A DNA stretch of 63,216 bases from Hydrococcus rivularis NIES-593 (GCF_001904635.1 NZ_MRCB01000030.1:1-63216); one strand, 5' to 3'; positions 37,143-44,296 are shown, numbered from the stretch's first letter. Notes: a model not told the origin generated them from the letters alone. Numbers and translations: made by a program.

Positions 37143-37526
37143 ATGACCAAGTTCAATAATGATAACTTTTATCTGCCCTACAATCGAAATCTGGTAGAGC
37201 GAGCGAAGCAACTTCGCAAAAACATGACTGCTGCCGAGAAAAAACTATGGTACGGGTATTTGAGAACTTTTAAATTGCGAGTATTGCGACAAAGACCAAT
37301 CGACCATTTTATTGTCGATTTTTATTGTCCTAGCTTGAAGCTGGTTATAGAAATTGACGGAGAGAGTCATTTTACAAATGATGCTCAAAAATATGATGCA
37401 GCACGAACTCAAAAATTAGAGGAATACGGTTTACAGGTTGTGAGATTTACGAATCAGCAGGTTTTGAGAGAGTTTGAGATTGTATGTGAGAACCTTGGAA
37501 GTTTGATCCCCCCTAACCCCCCTTAA
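37143..37526 (+). CDS. DUF559-domain endonuclease-like protein
   Basis: 127 aa, a DUF559 protein related to very-short-patch-repair and restriction-type nucleases. Visible features: RAKQLRKNMTAAEKKLWYGYLR (14-35), LRQRPIDHFIVDFYCPSLKLVIEIDGESHF with the PD-(D/E)xK-like D...E-x-D pattern, and YGLQVVRFTNQQVL. The last residues (LIPPNPP) are encoded by the flanking C/G-rich repeat. DNA cleavage is inferred from the fold. It could be a selfish nuclease carried by its flanking repeats. Confidence 0.8.
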   Translation: MTKFNNDNFYLPYNRNLVERAKQLRKNMTAAEKKLWYGYLRTFKLRVLRQRPIDHFIVDFYCPSLKLVIEIDGESHFTNDAQKYDAARTQKLEEYGLQVVRFTNQQVLREFEIVCENLGSLIPPNPP

Positions 37527-37535
37527 AAGGGGGGG
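37508..37535. repeat. C/G-rich repeat right of the DUF559 gene
   Basis: CCCCCCTAA then CCCCCCTTAAAAGGGGGGG. Encodes the last residues of both convergent genes, DUF559 (plus) and DCC (minus). Self-complementary, so it may also act as a terminator. Confidence 0.6.
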
Positions 37536-38031
37536 ATATTGAGAAATCTGTTTCAGACAAGCGACAGCGACCTTGTGTTGCACACTCAAGACGCTTTTGA
37601 CGATCGGCGACAATCGTTTCTAAATTCGATCGCCCGGTAAGAGCAAGTCGCCAGTCAGCCCAAATTCCATAGATAAGATCGGCGATCGCGCCGATGATAG
37701 GTAATTTAGTAAAAGAATAGACCCAGCCCATGTCGAGTATCTCATAAACTTGGCGAAAGACTTCCATGTTTTTGATGATAGTTCCGTCGGGAAGCAGAGC
37801 GTGGATTCTTCCCATCGCCGTTTCAAAGTCAATCCCGCCGTTTTCTTGGGGAGTATAATTGTCGTCGGCAATGTTGACAAATGCAATTAGCCCTCGACCT
37901 GCATCTCGTTTTTTGAGAAAATTAACTTCTCGTACGCACAAGGGGCACTCGCCATCATAGAGCAGCTTGATTTTCCATGATGGTGTTGCTGCTTTAATTG
38001 GTTTATTAAGCTGAGTTTCTAAAGGTTGCAT
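37513..38031 (-). CDS. DCC-family thiol-disulfide oxidoreductase (DUF393)
   Basis: 172 aa with the family start KLLYDGECPLCVREVNFLKK, containing D-G-x-C-P-L-C redox cysteines at about residues 31-34, then DNYTPQENGGIDFETAMGRIHALL and GWVYSFTKLPIIGAIADLIYGIWADWRL, an amphipathic/membrane-adjacent helix. Presumed thiol-disulfide exchange in the cytosol or at the membrane. The normal end would be near QGRCRL; the last dozen residues, SISPPFKGG, come from the repeat it shares with the DUF559 gene, so the 3' end has been altered by that element. Confidence 0.85.
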   Translation of the reverse strand: MQPLETQLNKPIKAATPSWKIKLLYDGECPLCVREVNFLKKRDAGRGLIAFVNIADDNYTPQENGGIDFETAMGRIHALLPDGTIIKNMEVFRQVYEILDMGWVYSFTKLPIIGAIADLIYGIWADWRLALTGRSNLETIVADRQKRLECATQGRCRLSETDFSISPPFKGG

Positions 38032-38079
38032 AGGGGAAGTGCGATCGCTTGATTTCTCTCGTTAATATTTTAAGAAATA

Positions 38080-40248
38080 TTAAGAACAATTGAGTTGTTT
38101 CATCGATAAGCCAATCCGCTTTAGTTGCTCATTCACTTCTAGGACGCGCACTTTCACCACCTGTCCCACTTGGACGATTTCTTTGGGATCTTTAACAAAG
38201 CGATTCGCCAGTTGCGAAATATGCACCAATCCATCCTGATGAACGCCGATATCGACAAATGCGCCGAAATTGGCGACATTAGTGACAATTCCTTCCAATT
38301 CCATTCCTGGTTTAAGATCGCCGATTTCTTTAATCCCTTCTTTGAAAGTGGCATATTTGAACTCAGATCTCGGATCTCTGCCAGGTTTTTCTAATTCCTT
38401 AATGACATCTTGAAGAGTAGGTAAGCCAACCGTATCGGTAATAAATTGTTTGAGATCGAGAGATTTAAGTCGCGCACTCACTTGGGTAATTTGCTTGAGA
38501 GGAACTTTTAGAAATGCCGCGATCGCTTCTACAACCGGATAACTTTCGGGATGGACGGCTGTATTATCTAAAGGATTATCGCCATCGCGAATGCGCAAGA
38601 AACCAGCCGCTTGCTCGAAGGCTTTGGGTCCGAGTTTCGAGACTTTTAAAAGTTCTTGGCGATCGCGAAAGGCACCATTGCGATCGCGATAGGCAATAAT
38701 ATTGTTGGCAATGGTTGGCGTAATCCCAGATACATAAGTCAGCAGTTCTTTGGAAGCCGTATTGAGATCCACTCCCACATAGTTAACGCAGCTTTCTACC
38801 GTCTCGGCTAATTTTTGCTTGAGGAGCTTTTGCTCGACATCGTGCTGGTACTGCCCGACACCGATTGACTTAGGCTCGATTTTGACCAACTCGGCAAGGG
38901 GATCTTGCAACCGTCTGCCAATACTGATTGCTCCTCGGACGGTTACGTCGAGATCGGGAAATTCCGCCCTTGCTACTTCACTGGCCGAATAAACGGATGC
39001 TCCCGATTCATTAACGATGACTTTAATCGGCTTCTCTTCTATTGTTTTCAAAACTTCTGCAACAAACTCGTCGGTTTCCCGCGAAGCAGTGCCATTGCCA
39101 ATGGCGATTAACTCGATGCGGTACTTCCTCAGAAGCTGTTTGATAGCTTCACTGGCTTTAGTTCGCTCGCCCGGGCCAGAATGGGGAAAAATGGTTTGAT
39201 ATCCCAAAAATTGTCCGGTTGCCGAGAGAATAGCGACTTTGCAACCCGTGCGGAATCCGGGATCGATCGCCAGTGTTGGCTTCATTCCGGCAGGAGAAGA
39301 CAATAAGAGATGGCGTAAATTCACCTCAAAGGTTTTAATCGATTCGAGATCTGCCCATTGTTTGCGTTCCGATCGCACTTCTCGAATGAGAGACGGCTTT
39401 AACAAGCGATTAAAAGCATCTTTGAGCATTCCTCGGTAAAAATCTCGAATAACGGGATTTTTAGTGCGAATTTCTTGCGCCTCCAAGTAGGACAACGCTG
39501 TCGCTTCATCGAAGGCAATCTCTAGCGAGAGAATTCCTTCCGCTTCTCCCCGAAACAGCGCCAGCAGATTGTGAGGGGCAATTTTACTAACGCTATTTTG
39601 GTAATCTCGGTATAGCTCAAACTTAGTGCTGCCTTCGGGATAATCGGCTTTGATGCGCGAAACAAACATGCCCGATTTGAGGATATAATCGCGCAAGTAA
39701 GCACGTAATTCGGCTTTTTCGGCAACTTTCTCGGCTAGGATGTCGGCAGCGCCTCTGAGGACATCTGCTACTGTCTCTAGTCCTTTGTCTTTAGATAAGT
39801 ATTGAGTAGCTTCTGGTTCTAGCGCTTTAATAATAGCGTCTGGACGGTTGAGCGACTCGATGAAGGCGGCGAGTGGTTCTAATCCTTGTTCTCGCGCTAC
39901 TGTGGCTCTGGTTCGGCGTTTCGGCTTGTAAGGCAGATAGAGATCTTCTAGTTCGGTTTTATTCAAGCAGGCTTCTATCTTGCTCTTAAGCACGTCAGTA
40001 AGCTGGTTTTGCGCTGCGATCGCGTCTAAGATAGTGGCTTTGCGATCTTCTAACTCGCTTAGATAATTAAAGCGATCGCATAGATTTCGCAGTTGCACTT
40101 CATCGAGAGAACCCGTCCGTTCTTTTCGATAGCGAGCAATAAAGGGTATGGTTGCTCCTTCGGCTAACAAGTCAAGAACATTGGCAACCTGTTGGGGTGA
40201 GTAAGAAAACTCACTAGCAAGAACCTGAGTCAGATTGAGCTTGGGCAT
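38080..40248 (-). CDS. tex: Tex-family RNA-binding transcription accessory protein
   Basis: 722 aa. N-terminal Tex helices FIARYRKERTGSLDEVQLRNL, a YqgF/RNase H-like domain (PTLAIDPGFRTGCKVAILSATG, about residues 324-345), two helix-hairpin-helix motifs (VGVDLNTASKELLTYVSGI) and a C-terminal S1 RNA-binding domain (LEGIVTNVANFGAFVDIGVHQDGLVHISQL). Homologue of eukaryotic Spt6 core. Influences transcription in other bacteria; mechanism unclear. Length is normal. Divergent from the small-peptide array. Secure. Confidence 0.95.
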   Translation of the reverse strand: MPKLNLTQVLASEFSYSPQQVANVLDLLAEGATIPFIARYRKERTGSLDEVQLRNLCDRFNYLSELEDRKATILDAIAAQNQLTDVLKSKIEACLNKTELEDLYLPYKPKRRTRATVAREQGLEPLAAFIESLNRPDAIIKALEPEATQYLSKDKGLETVADVLRGAADILAEKVAEKAELRAYLRDYILKSGMFVSRIKADYPEGSTKFELYRDYQNSVSKIAPHNLLALFRGEAEGILSLEIAFDEATALSYLEAQEIRTKNPVIRDFYRGMLKDAFNRLLKPSLIREVRSERKQWADLESIKTFEVNLRHLLLSSPAGMKPTLAIDPGFRTGCKVAILSATGQFLGYQTIFPHSGPGERTKASEAIKQLLRKYRIELIAIGNGTASRETDEFVAEVLKTIEEKPIKVIVNESGASVYSASEVARAEFPDLDVTVRGAISIGRRLQDPLAELVKIEPKSIGVGQYQHDVEQKLLKQKLAETVESCVNYVGVDLNTASKELLTYVSGITPTIANNIIAYRDRNGAFRDRQELLKVSKLGPKAFEQAAGFLRIRDGDNPLDNTAVHPESYPVVEAIAAFLKVPLKQITQVSARLKSLDLKQFITDTVGLPTLQDVIKELEKPGRDPRSEFKYATFKEGIKEIGDLKPGMELEGIVTNVANFGAFVDIGVHQDGLVHISQLANRFVKDPKEIVQVGQVVKVRVLEVNEQLKRIGLSMKQLNCS

Positions 40249-40594
40249 ACTAGCAATAATATCGTTACTCTCCTCTATTGTGGCGGAGAATTGAGGATTT
40301 TCGCTCGACTCGCCAACATCGCCTGCCTGCGATCGCCTTACCTATTCCCCACACTGTATCAAATGTAGTTTGATGCTAGCTGCATTCTATTTAGCATCAA
40401 AACTTTACACAAAAATCAAAAATTTAATTAACAATAATCAATAATTTAGTTGGTAATTTTTGCCGTTTTCTTGCGTCAAATTAAATATTTTTGCCAATTT
40501 GGCATCTAATCATTATTCGATTAGTTTACATTAGATATTGTCAAAACAAAAGGGATTTGCACCCGAAACCAAAAAAATAAAAGGAGAAAAAACA
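40249..40594. other. promoter region of the small-peptide array
   Basis: 346 bases without a gene, between divergent tex and the first peptide gene, strongly AT-rich from about 40380. Holds the palindrome at 40492-40504, then an AT-rich segment ACATTAGATATTGT also present at the same distance before peptide 4 (about 41760). Confidence 0.6.
40492..40504. promoter_or_regulatory. palindrome TGCCA-N3-TGGCA, site 1
   Basis: TGCCAATTTGGCA, 91 bases upstream of the peptide 1 ATG. Same motif at 41725, 42156 and 43417, each before another peptide gene. Candidate operator of one shared regulator. Confidence 0.5.
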
Positions 40595-40828
40595 ATGATT
40601 ATTGCCGATATCAACTACATCGAAGCTATTGAAACTAACGAAGTTCAAGGAGGTTCTTTGATTCTGCCTCCTTTCTATACCGCACTGGCTAATGGTGCGG
40701 GTACGTCAACAGCTTTTGGCACTGCTTTAAGCTTTACCAATGTTGCAGTACTCACTAATAGCCTTGCTCTGCCCAATCACAAAATGTCTGCTTCTGGTGT
40801 TGTAGCGATCGCCGGCGCAACCGTATAA
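40595..40828 (+). CDS. double-glycine leader peptide 1
   Basis: 77 aa, first of ten paralogues. Leader MIIADINYIEAIETNEVQGG (20 aa) ends in a double-glycine site with Val at -4 and Glu at -8, typical of peptides cut by C39 peptidase/ABC exporters. The 57-residue core starts SLILPPFYTALANG and has STAFGTALSF and ends VAIAGATV; it is rich in Ala, Thr, Ser, Leu and lacks Cys. Start is ATG 40595 with AAGGAG nine bases upstream; the longer frame from TTG 40538 is not credible. Likely secreted, unmodified bacteriocin-like or matrix peptide. Nearly identical to peptide 2. Confidence 0.75.
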   Translation: MIIADINYIEAIETNEVQGGSLILPPFYTALANGAGTSTAFGTALSFTNVAVLTNSLALPNHKMSASGVVAIAGATV

Positions 40829-40848
40829 CCAGTCGAGAAAGCTGCCCA

Positions 40849-40905
40849 AACCTAGAGGCGAGAACAGATGAAGAGCAAAATTTCTCAAACGTTAATCTCT
40901 AGGTT
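40849..40905 (+). repeat. conserved post-gene hairpin 1
   Basis: AACCTAGAG (40849-40857) pairs with CTCTAGGTT (40897-40905). The same arms follow peptides 2 and 4, a shortened form follows peptide 5, and a decayed form follows peptide 3. No U tract, so a processing or stabilising structure is as likely as a terminator. Confidence 0.6.
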
Positions 40906-41019
40906 GGCTGGGTATTCTTACCAAATTAACAACTAACCATTAACTGGATTAGTTCTCTTTATTGTCAAAGCTAAAAAGTTTCCTCAACTCAAAACCTAAA
41001 AACTAGAAGGAGAAAAACA

Positions 41020-41253
41020 ATGATTATTGCCGATATCAACTACATCGAAGCTATTGAAACTAACGAAGTTCAAGGAGGTTCTTTGATTCTGCCTCCTTTC
41101 TATACCGCACTGGCTAATGGTACGGGTACGTCAACAGCTTTTGGCACTGCTTTAAGCTTTACCAATGTTGCAGTACTCACTAATAGCCTTGCTCTGCCCA
41201 ATCACAAAATGTCTGCTTCTGGTGTTGTAGCGATCGCTGGCGCAACCGTATAA
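41020..41253 (+). CDS. double-glycine leader peptide 2
   Basis: 77 aa; differs from peptide 1 by one residue (Thr for Ala in the ANG-GTST stretch). The gene, its ribosome-binding site (AGAAGGAG) and the following 90 bases repeat those of peptide 1 with a period of 425 bases, a recent tandem duplication. Leader, GG site and core are as in peptide 1. The upstream palindrome is decayed here (ACCAAATTAACA at 40920), so it may depend on read-through from peptide 1. Confidence 0.75.
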   Translation: MIIADINYIEAIETNEVQGGSLILPPFYTALANGTGTSTAFGTALSFTNVAVLTNSLALPNHKMSASGVVAIAGATV

Positions 41254-41273
41254 CCAGTCGAGAAAGCTGCCCA

Positions 41274-41330
41274 AACCTAGAGGCGAGAACAGATGAAGAG
41301 CAAAATTTCTCAAACGTCAATCTCTAGGTT
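41274..41330 (+). repeat. conserved post-gene hairpin 2
   Basis: AACCTAGAG (41274-41282) and CTCTAGGTT (41322-41330), with intervening sequence almost identical to hairpin 1. Confidence 0.6.
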
Positions 41331-41409
41331 GGCTGGGTATTCTTAAGCAAAAAGGCAACTAACCATTAATTGAGCTAGTTGCCTCTACTACCAAAGCTAA
41401 AAAGTTTCC

Positions 41410-41630
41410 TTAACTACATAGAAGTAGTTGAAGCCAACGAAGTTAAACAAAACTCGATCCTTCTTGCTACTTCTATCTTTACTTTACTATCTACTGGTAT
41501 GGGTATGTCAACAGCTTTTGGAACGGCTTGGGACTTTACCGATATCCAAAAAGTTACCAAAAGCTATGCTCTACCCAATCACAAATATTCTGCTTCTATT
41601 GTTGGAGCAGTTTCAAGCGTAATCGTGTAA
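41410..41630 (+). pseudogene. leader peptide copy 3, inactivated
   Basis: Homologous to peptides 1 and 2 from about NYIEVVEANEV onward, with core MSTAFGTAWDFTDIQKVTKS and ALPNHKYSASIVGAV. It lacks a ribosome-binding site, an ATG and the first six codons. Comparison with the peptide 2 unit shows that 52 bases were lost between two TCAACT repeats (in peptide 2: one in the untranslated region, one within the codons for INY). The double glycine is also gone (KQNS instead of QGGS). The TTG at 41379 offered by the open frame has no ribosome-binding site. A dead copy, still carrying recognisable sequence. Confidence 0.7.
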
Positions 41631-41724
41631 CCAATCGAAAAATCTTCTTCAACCTGGAAATTATTGCACAGATGCAACTTAAAGCATTCCTCGAACATTA
41701 ATCTTTAAGTTGGCTAGATATTTC

Positions 41725-41737
41725 TGCCAAATTGGCA
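41725..41737. promoter_or_regulatory. palindrome TGCCA-N3-TGGCA, site 2
   Basis: TGCCAAATTGGCA, 92 bases upstream of the peptide 4 ATG. Perfect apart from the central AAT. Confidence 0.5.
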
Positions 41738-41828
41738 ACTAACTATTAATCCGATTAATTACATTAGATATTGTGAAAACAAACGAGTTGCCAGAACTCA
41801 AACCCCAAAAATAAAAGGAGAAAAAACG

Positions 41829-42062
41829 ATGATTATCAACGATCTTAACTACATCGAAGCAGTCGAAGCTAACGAAGTTCAAGGAGGCGCTCTTCCTACT
41901 GTTCCTACCTTCACTGCCCTAGCTCTTGGAAATGGCGCTTCAACCGCTTTTGGAACCGCGTTGAGCTTCACCGACATCAAGTTGAAAACCGACAGCGTTG
42001 CTCTCCCCAACTACAAATTCTCTGGTTCCCAAGTTGCTGGAATCGCCGGAGCCACCGTATAA
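41829..42062 (+). CDS. double-glycine leader peptide 4
   Basis: 77 aa. Leader MIINDLNYIEAVEANEVQGG (20 aa), core of 57 residues ALPTVPTFTALALGNG... with STAFGTALSFTDIKLKTDS and ending AGIAGATV. About half the core positions match peptide 1, with conserved STAFGTALSF and ALPN. AAAGGAG lies upstream of the ATG. Protein identical to peptide 5. Confidence 0.75.
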   Translation: MIINDLNYIEAVEANEVQGGALPTVPTFTALALGNGASTAFGTALSFTDIKLKTDSVALPNYKFSGSQVAGIAGATV

Positions 42063-42082
42063 CCAGTCGAGAAGGCGGCTTA

Positions 42083-42142
42083 AACCTAGAGGTTATTGCA
42101 CAGATGAAACCAAAGAATTTCTCGAACATTAATCTCTAGGTT
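42083..42142 (+). repeat. conserved post-gene hairpin 4
   Basis: AACCTAGAG (42083-42091) and CTCTAGGTT (42134-42142); the loop differs from hairpins 1 and 2 while the arms are kept. Confidence 0.6.
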
Positions 42143-42155
42143 AGCTAGATAATTG

Positions 42156-42168
42156 TGCCAAATTGGCA
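42156..42168. promoter_or_regulatory. palindrome TGCCA-N3-TGGCA, site 3
   Basis: TGCCAAATTGGCA, 93 bases upstream of the peptide 5 ATG, identical to site 2. Confidence 0.5.
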
Positions 42169-42260
42169 ACTAATTAGTGACTGGATTCATTCCTAAAAAT
42201 AATTGTCAAATCTAAAGAGTTTTCCGAACTCAAAACCCAAAAATAGAAGGAGAAAAAACG

Positions 42261-42494
42261 ATGATTATCAACGATCTTAACTACATCGAAGCAGTCGAAG
42301 CTAACGAAGTTCAAGGAGGCGCTCTTCCTACTGTTCCTACCTTCACTGCCTTAGCTCTTGGAAATGGCGCTTCAACCGCTTTTGGAACCGCGTTGAGCTT
42401 CACCGACATCAAATTGAAAACCGACAGCGTTGCTCTCCCCAACTACAAATTCTCTGGTTCTCAAGTTGCCGGAATCGCCGGAGCCACCGTATAA
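42261..42494 (+). CDS. double-glycine leader peptide 5
   Basis: 77 aa, same protein as peptide 4, from a unit repeated with a period of 432 bases. The DNA has only a few silent changes, so this is a recent duplicate. Ribosome-binding site AGAAGGAG. Same leader and core as described for peptide 4. Confidence 0.75.
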   Translation: MIINDLNYIEAVEANEVQGGALPTVPTFTALALGNGASTAFGTALSFTDIKLKTDSVALPNYKFSGSQVAGIAGATV

Positions 42495-42513
42495 CCAGTC
42501 GAGAAGGCGGCTT

Positions 42514-42553
42514 AAACCTAGAGGTTATTGCACAATTGAATATCGCTAGGTTT
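42514..42553 (+). repeat. post-gene hairpin 5, short form
   Basis: AAACCTAG (42514-42521) and CTAGGTTT (42546-42553). The spacer between arms is about half that of the other copies. Confidence 0.5.
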
Positions 42554-42654
42554 ATTCGACAAAAGCCAAGCAAAGGCTGGAAATCTTAACGAGATAAAAG
42601 ATTTCCAGCATTTTTTAAATCTAATTAAAACTCTGAACACTTAGAGAGGTAGCT

Positions 42655-42924
42655 GTGATTATTTTCGATTTAGAATACGTAGAAAGCATTCCCAAAAATA
42701 CCAATTTGCGGGGAGGAATGATAGTTGCTAACGCAGCAGGTATGCTATTTTACACCGAAGCCTTAGGAGGAAGTATTTTAGGTACTTCTGGTATCTTATA
42801 CGGCGCCTCGGCGATAGGTAGTAAAGCTGCTTCAGCAACGGGTACAAATAACAGCTATATAGTTGTGAGTGAAACTGGGAGTGCATCTGGCTCATCTTCA
42901 ACTTCTATGTCAATTGCTAGATGA
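42655..42924 (+). CDS. double-glycine leader peptide 6
   Basis: 89 aa. Leader MIIFDLEYVESIPKNTNLRGG (21 aa) keeps the MII-x-DLxY pattern. The core (68 aa) is new: MIVANAAGMLFYTEALGGSI..., very rich in Gly, Ser and Ala, ending GSASGSSSTSMSIAR. An internal ALGGS could be a second site but is less leader-like. Starts with GTG at 42655, GAGAGG upstream. No Cys. Confidence 0.65.
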   Translation: MIIFDLEYVESIPKNTNLRGGMIVANAAGMLFYTEALGGSILGTSGILYGASAIGSKAASATGTNNSYIVVSETGSASGSSSTSMSIAR

Positions 42925-42952
42925 TCGATAGTTTCTATTCGATAGAAATTTT

Positions 42953-43025
42953 AGAGAGGACTCTGCAAAGATGACAATAATAATATTTTTAAATTATTGT
43001 CTCAAATGCAGAGGCTCTCTTTTTG
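42953..43025 (+). terminator. two-tier hairpin followed by T tract
   Basis: Outer arms AGAGAGGACTCTGCA and TGCAGAGGCTCTCT, inner perfect arms GACAATAAT and ATTATTGTC, then TTTTT. Fits a factor-independent terminator after peptide 6, splitting the array into an upstream and a downstream half. Confidence 0.65.
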
Positions 43026-43164
43026 AATCAAATTAGTATTTCCAAATATTAGAGGACAAATGCAAATATTCAGTCTTCTGAAATGGAATTTAGCTACTTA
43101 GATAAAGAATAAATTATCTAGCTACTAGAATAAAATAAACCTGTATTAAGCTTAGGAGCAAAGA

Positions 43165-43374
43165 ATGATAATTGCTAACTTAGACTATTGGGAAGAACTC
43201 GATCGCCAGATCGATGTATCAGGAGGAATTTCTATAGCTCAAATATCTGTCAATGCTTTGGCTAGGGGAGCCAATCTATCCCTTAGCAATGTTGAAAGCA
43301 AAGCCTTTGTCTTTTCATTTCCTGAAATTAAGGTTTCTCAAGTTTTTGTATCTTCTTCCTCATTGGCTGGTTAA
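43165..43374 (+). CDS. double-glycine leader peptide 7
   Basis: 69 aa. Leader MIIANLDYWEELDRQIDVSGG (21 aa), core 48 residues ISIAQISVNALARGANLSLS... ending SSSSLAG, alternating Ser/Val/Phe. TAGGAG lies seven bases before the ATG. It follows the terminator and probably has its own promoter in 43030-43150. Confidence 0.65.
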   Translation: MIIANLDYWEELDRQIDVSGGISIAQISVNALARGANLSLSNVESKAFVFSFPEIKVSQVFVSSSSLAG

Positions 43375-43416
43375 TTTAAATTTTTCAGGGAAGTAAACAA
43401 TCGAAAGTTGATTTAA

Positions 43417-43429
43417 TGCCAAAATGGCA
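43417..43429. promoter_or_regulatory. palindrome TGCCA-N3-TGGCA, site 4
   Basis: TGCCAAAATGGCA, 71 bases upstream of the peptide 8 ATG. The arms are identical to the other three sites. Confidence 0.45.
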
Positions 43430-43499
43430 ACCTTATCTCTAGTTTCCTGTTTATATTATAAGAACATAGATTGTTATTGAAATTCACGGAGAAACCACA

Positions 43500-43715
43500 A
43501 TGATTATTTCTGATTTAGAGCATTTAGAAGTTGTTGCCGAAACAAAAGAAGTTGAAGGTGGAGCCGCAATCGTAGGAATTGGGAGTTTTACAGGTCTAGC
43601 CCTGGGATTTAATAATGCTGCTATGGTGTTTCCAGTGTTTGAGCCTCTTGCCGTTAGCTCGCCAGGAAGCAATATTGCTGGTCTTAAATTCTCATTCTTG
43701 GCACAAGCCGAGTAA
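43500..43715 (+). CDS. double-glycine leader peptide 8
   Basis: 71 aa. Leader MIISDLEHLEVVAETKEVEGG (21 aa); core 50 residues AAIVGIGSFTGLALGFNNAA... ending KFSFLAQAE, hydrophobic and Gly/Ala/Phe-rich. ACGGAG precedes the ATG. Leader nearly the same as that of peptide 9. Confidence 0.65.
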   Translation: MIISDLEHLEVVAETKEVEGGAAIVGIGSFTGLALGFNNAAMVFPVFEPLAVSSPGSNIAGLKFSFLAQAE

Positions 43716-43817
43716 AGTTTGGAATGTAGACTCAGACAATGTTACTAAACCTGAGGAGGTAGTCTGCACGTATGCTTCCTCAGTTATTCTTGCAAGTTGA
43801 AGGTAGGTAAACAAAGC

Positions 43818-44027
43818 ATGATTATTTCCGATTTAGAACATTTAGAAGTTGTATCACAAAAAGCCGAGCCTGACGAACTCAACCAAGTTAATGGTGGCTT
43901 GATTCAGATAGCCGCATTCGGCTTTAGTCTCGCTCAAGGGCAGAGCTTTGCTGGAAGTATCGTTAATGTTAAGACTGTGGCGATCGCTCTAGCACCCAGC
44001 TTCCCCGCTTTCGGTTTTGGATCTTAA
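43818..44027 (+). CDS. double-glycine leader peptide 9
   Basis: 69 aa from ATG 43818; the TTG 43797 of the longer frame overlaps the ribosome-binding region (GAAGGTAGG). Leader MIISDLEHLEVVSQKAEPDE then LNQVNGG (27 aa, six residues longer than the others), core 42 residues LIQIAAFGFSLAQGQSFAGS... ending FPAFGFGS, Phe/Gly/Ala-rich. Confidence 0.65.
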   Translation: MIISDLEHLEVVSQKAEPDELNQVNGGLIQIAAFGFSLAQGQSFAGSIVNVKTVAIALAPSFPAFGFGS

Positions 44028-44056
44028 CATAATTCGTAACAATAGGGAGACAGCTA

Positions 44057-44296
44057 ATGAGTCATTTAATTATTGAAGATCTCAATTTCTGCCAAAGGGA
44101 ATTGCCCGAACAAGAACACATTCAAGGTAGCGGTATTAATAGTGCCTCTTTCTTTGGATTTGCTTTTGATTTCGCTAAGGATTTTGCTTTTAAGCCATCT
44201 GGGGAAGCTGCTGCTGGTTCGGCTATAGCAATCGCCCTAGCGATTGGCGGTCACTCATTCAACATAGGAGTGGGCACTGGAACCGCATCGGGCTAG
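44057..44296 (+). CDS. leader peptide 10, Gly-Ser site variant
   Basis: 79 aa. Leader MSHLIIEDLNFCQRELPEQE then HIQGS: the LIIEDLNF pattern is kept but the processing site is GS-G instead of GG. Core of about 54 residues, GINSASFFGFAFDFAKDFAF..., ending GVGTGTASG; shares Phe/Gly/Ala richness with peptide 9. AGGGAG precedes the ATG. Only member with a cysteine, in the leader. Confidence 0.6.
   Translation: MSHLIIEDLNFCQRELPEQEHIQGSGINSASFFGFAFDFAKDFAFKPSGEAAAGSAIAIALAIGGHSFNIGVGTGTASG

Noticed and set aside
40538-40594. N-terminal extension of peptide 1 from TTG
   Set aside because: The extension covers the ribosome-binding site and is absent from the paralogues.
40595-42494. CRISPR-like repeat array
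   Set aside because: The periodicity (425 and 432 bases) comes from duplicated peptide genes with their own ribosome-binding sites; repeats and spacers are not CRISPR size.
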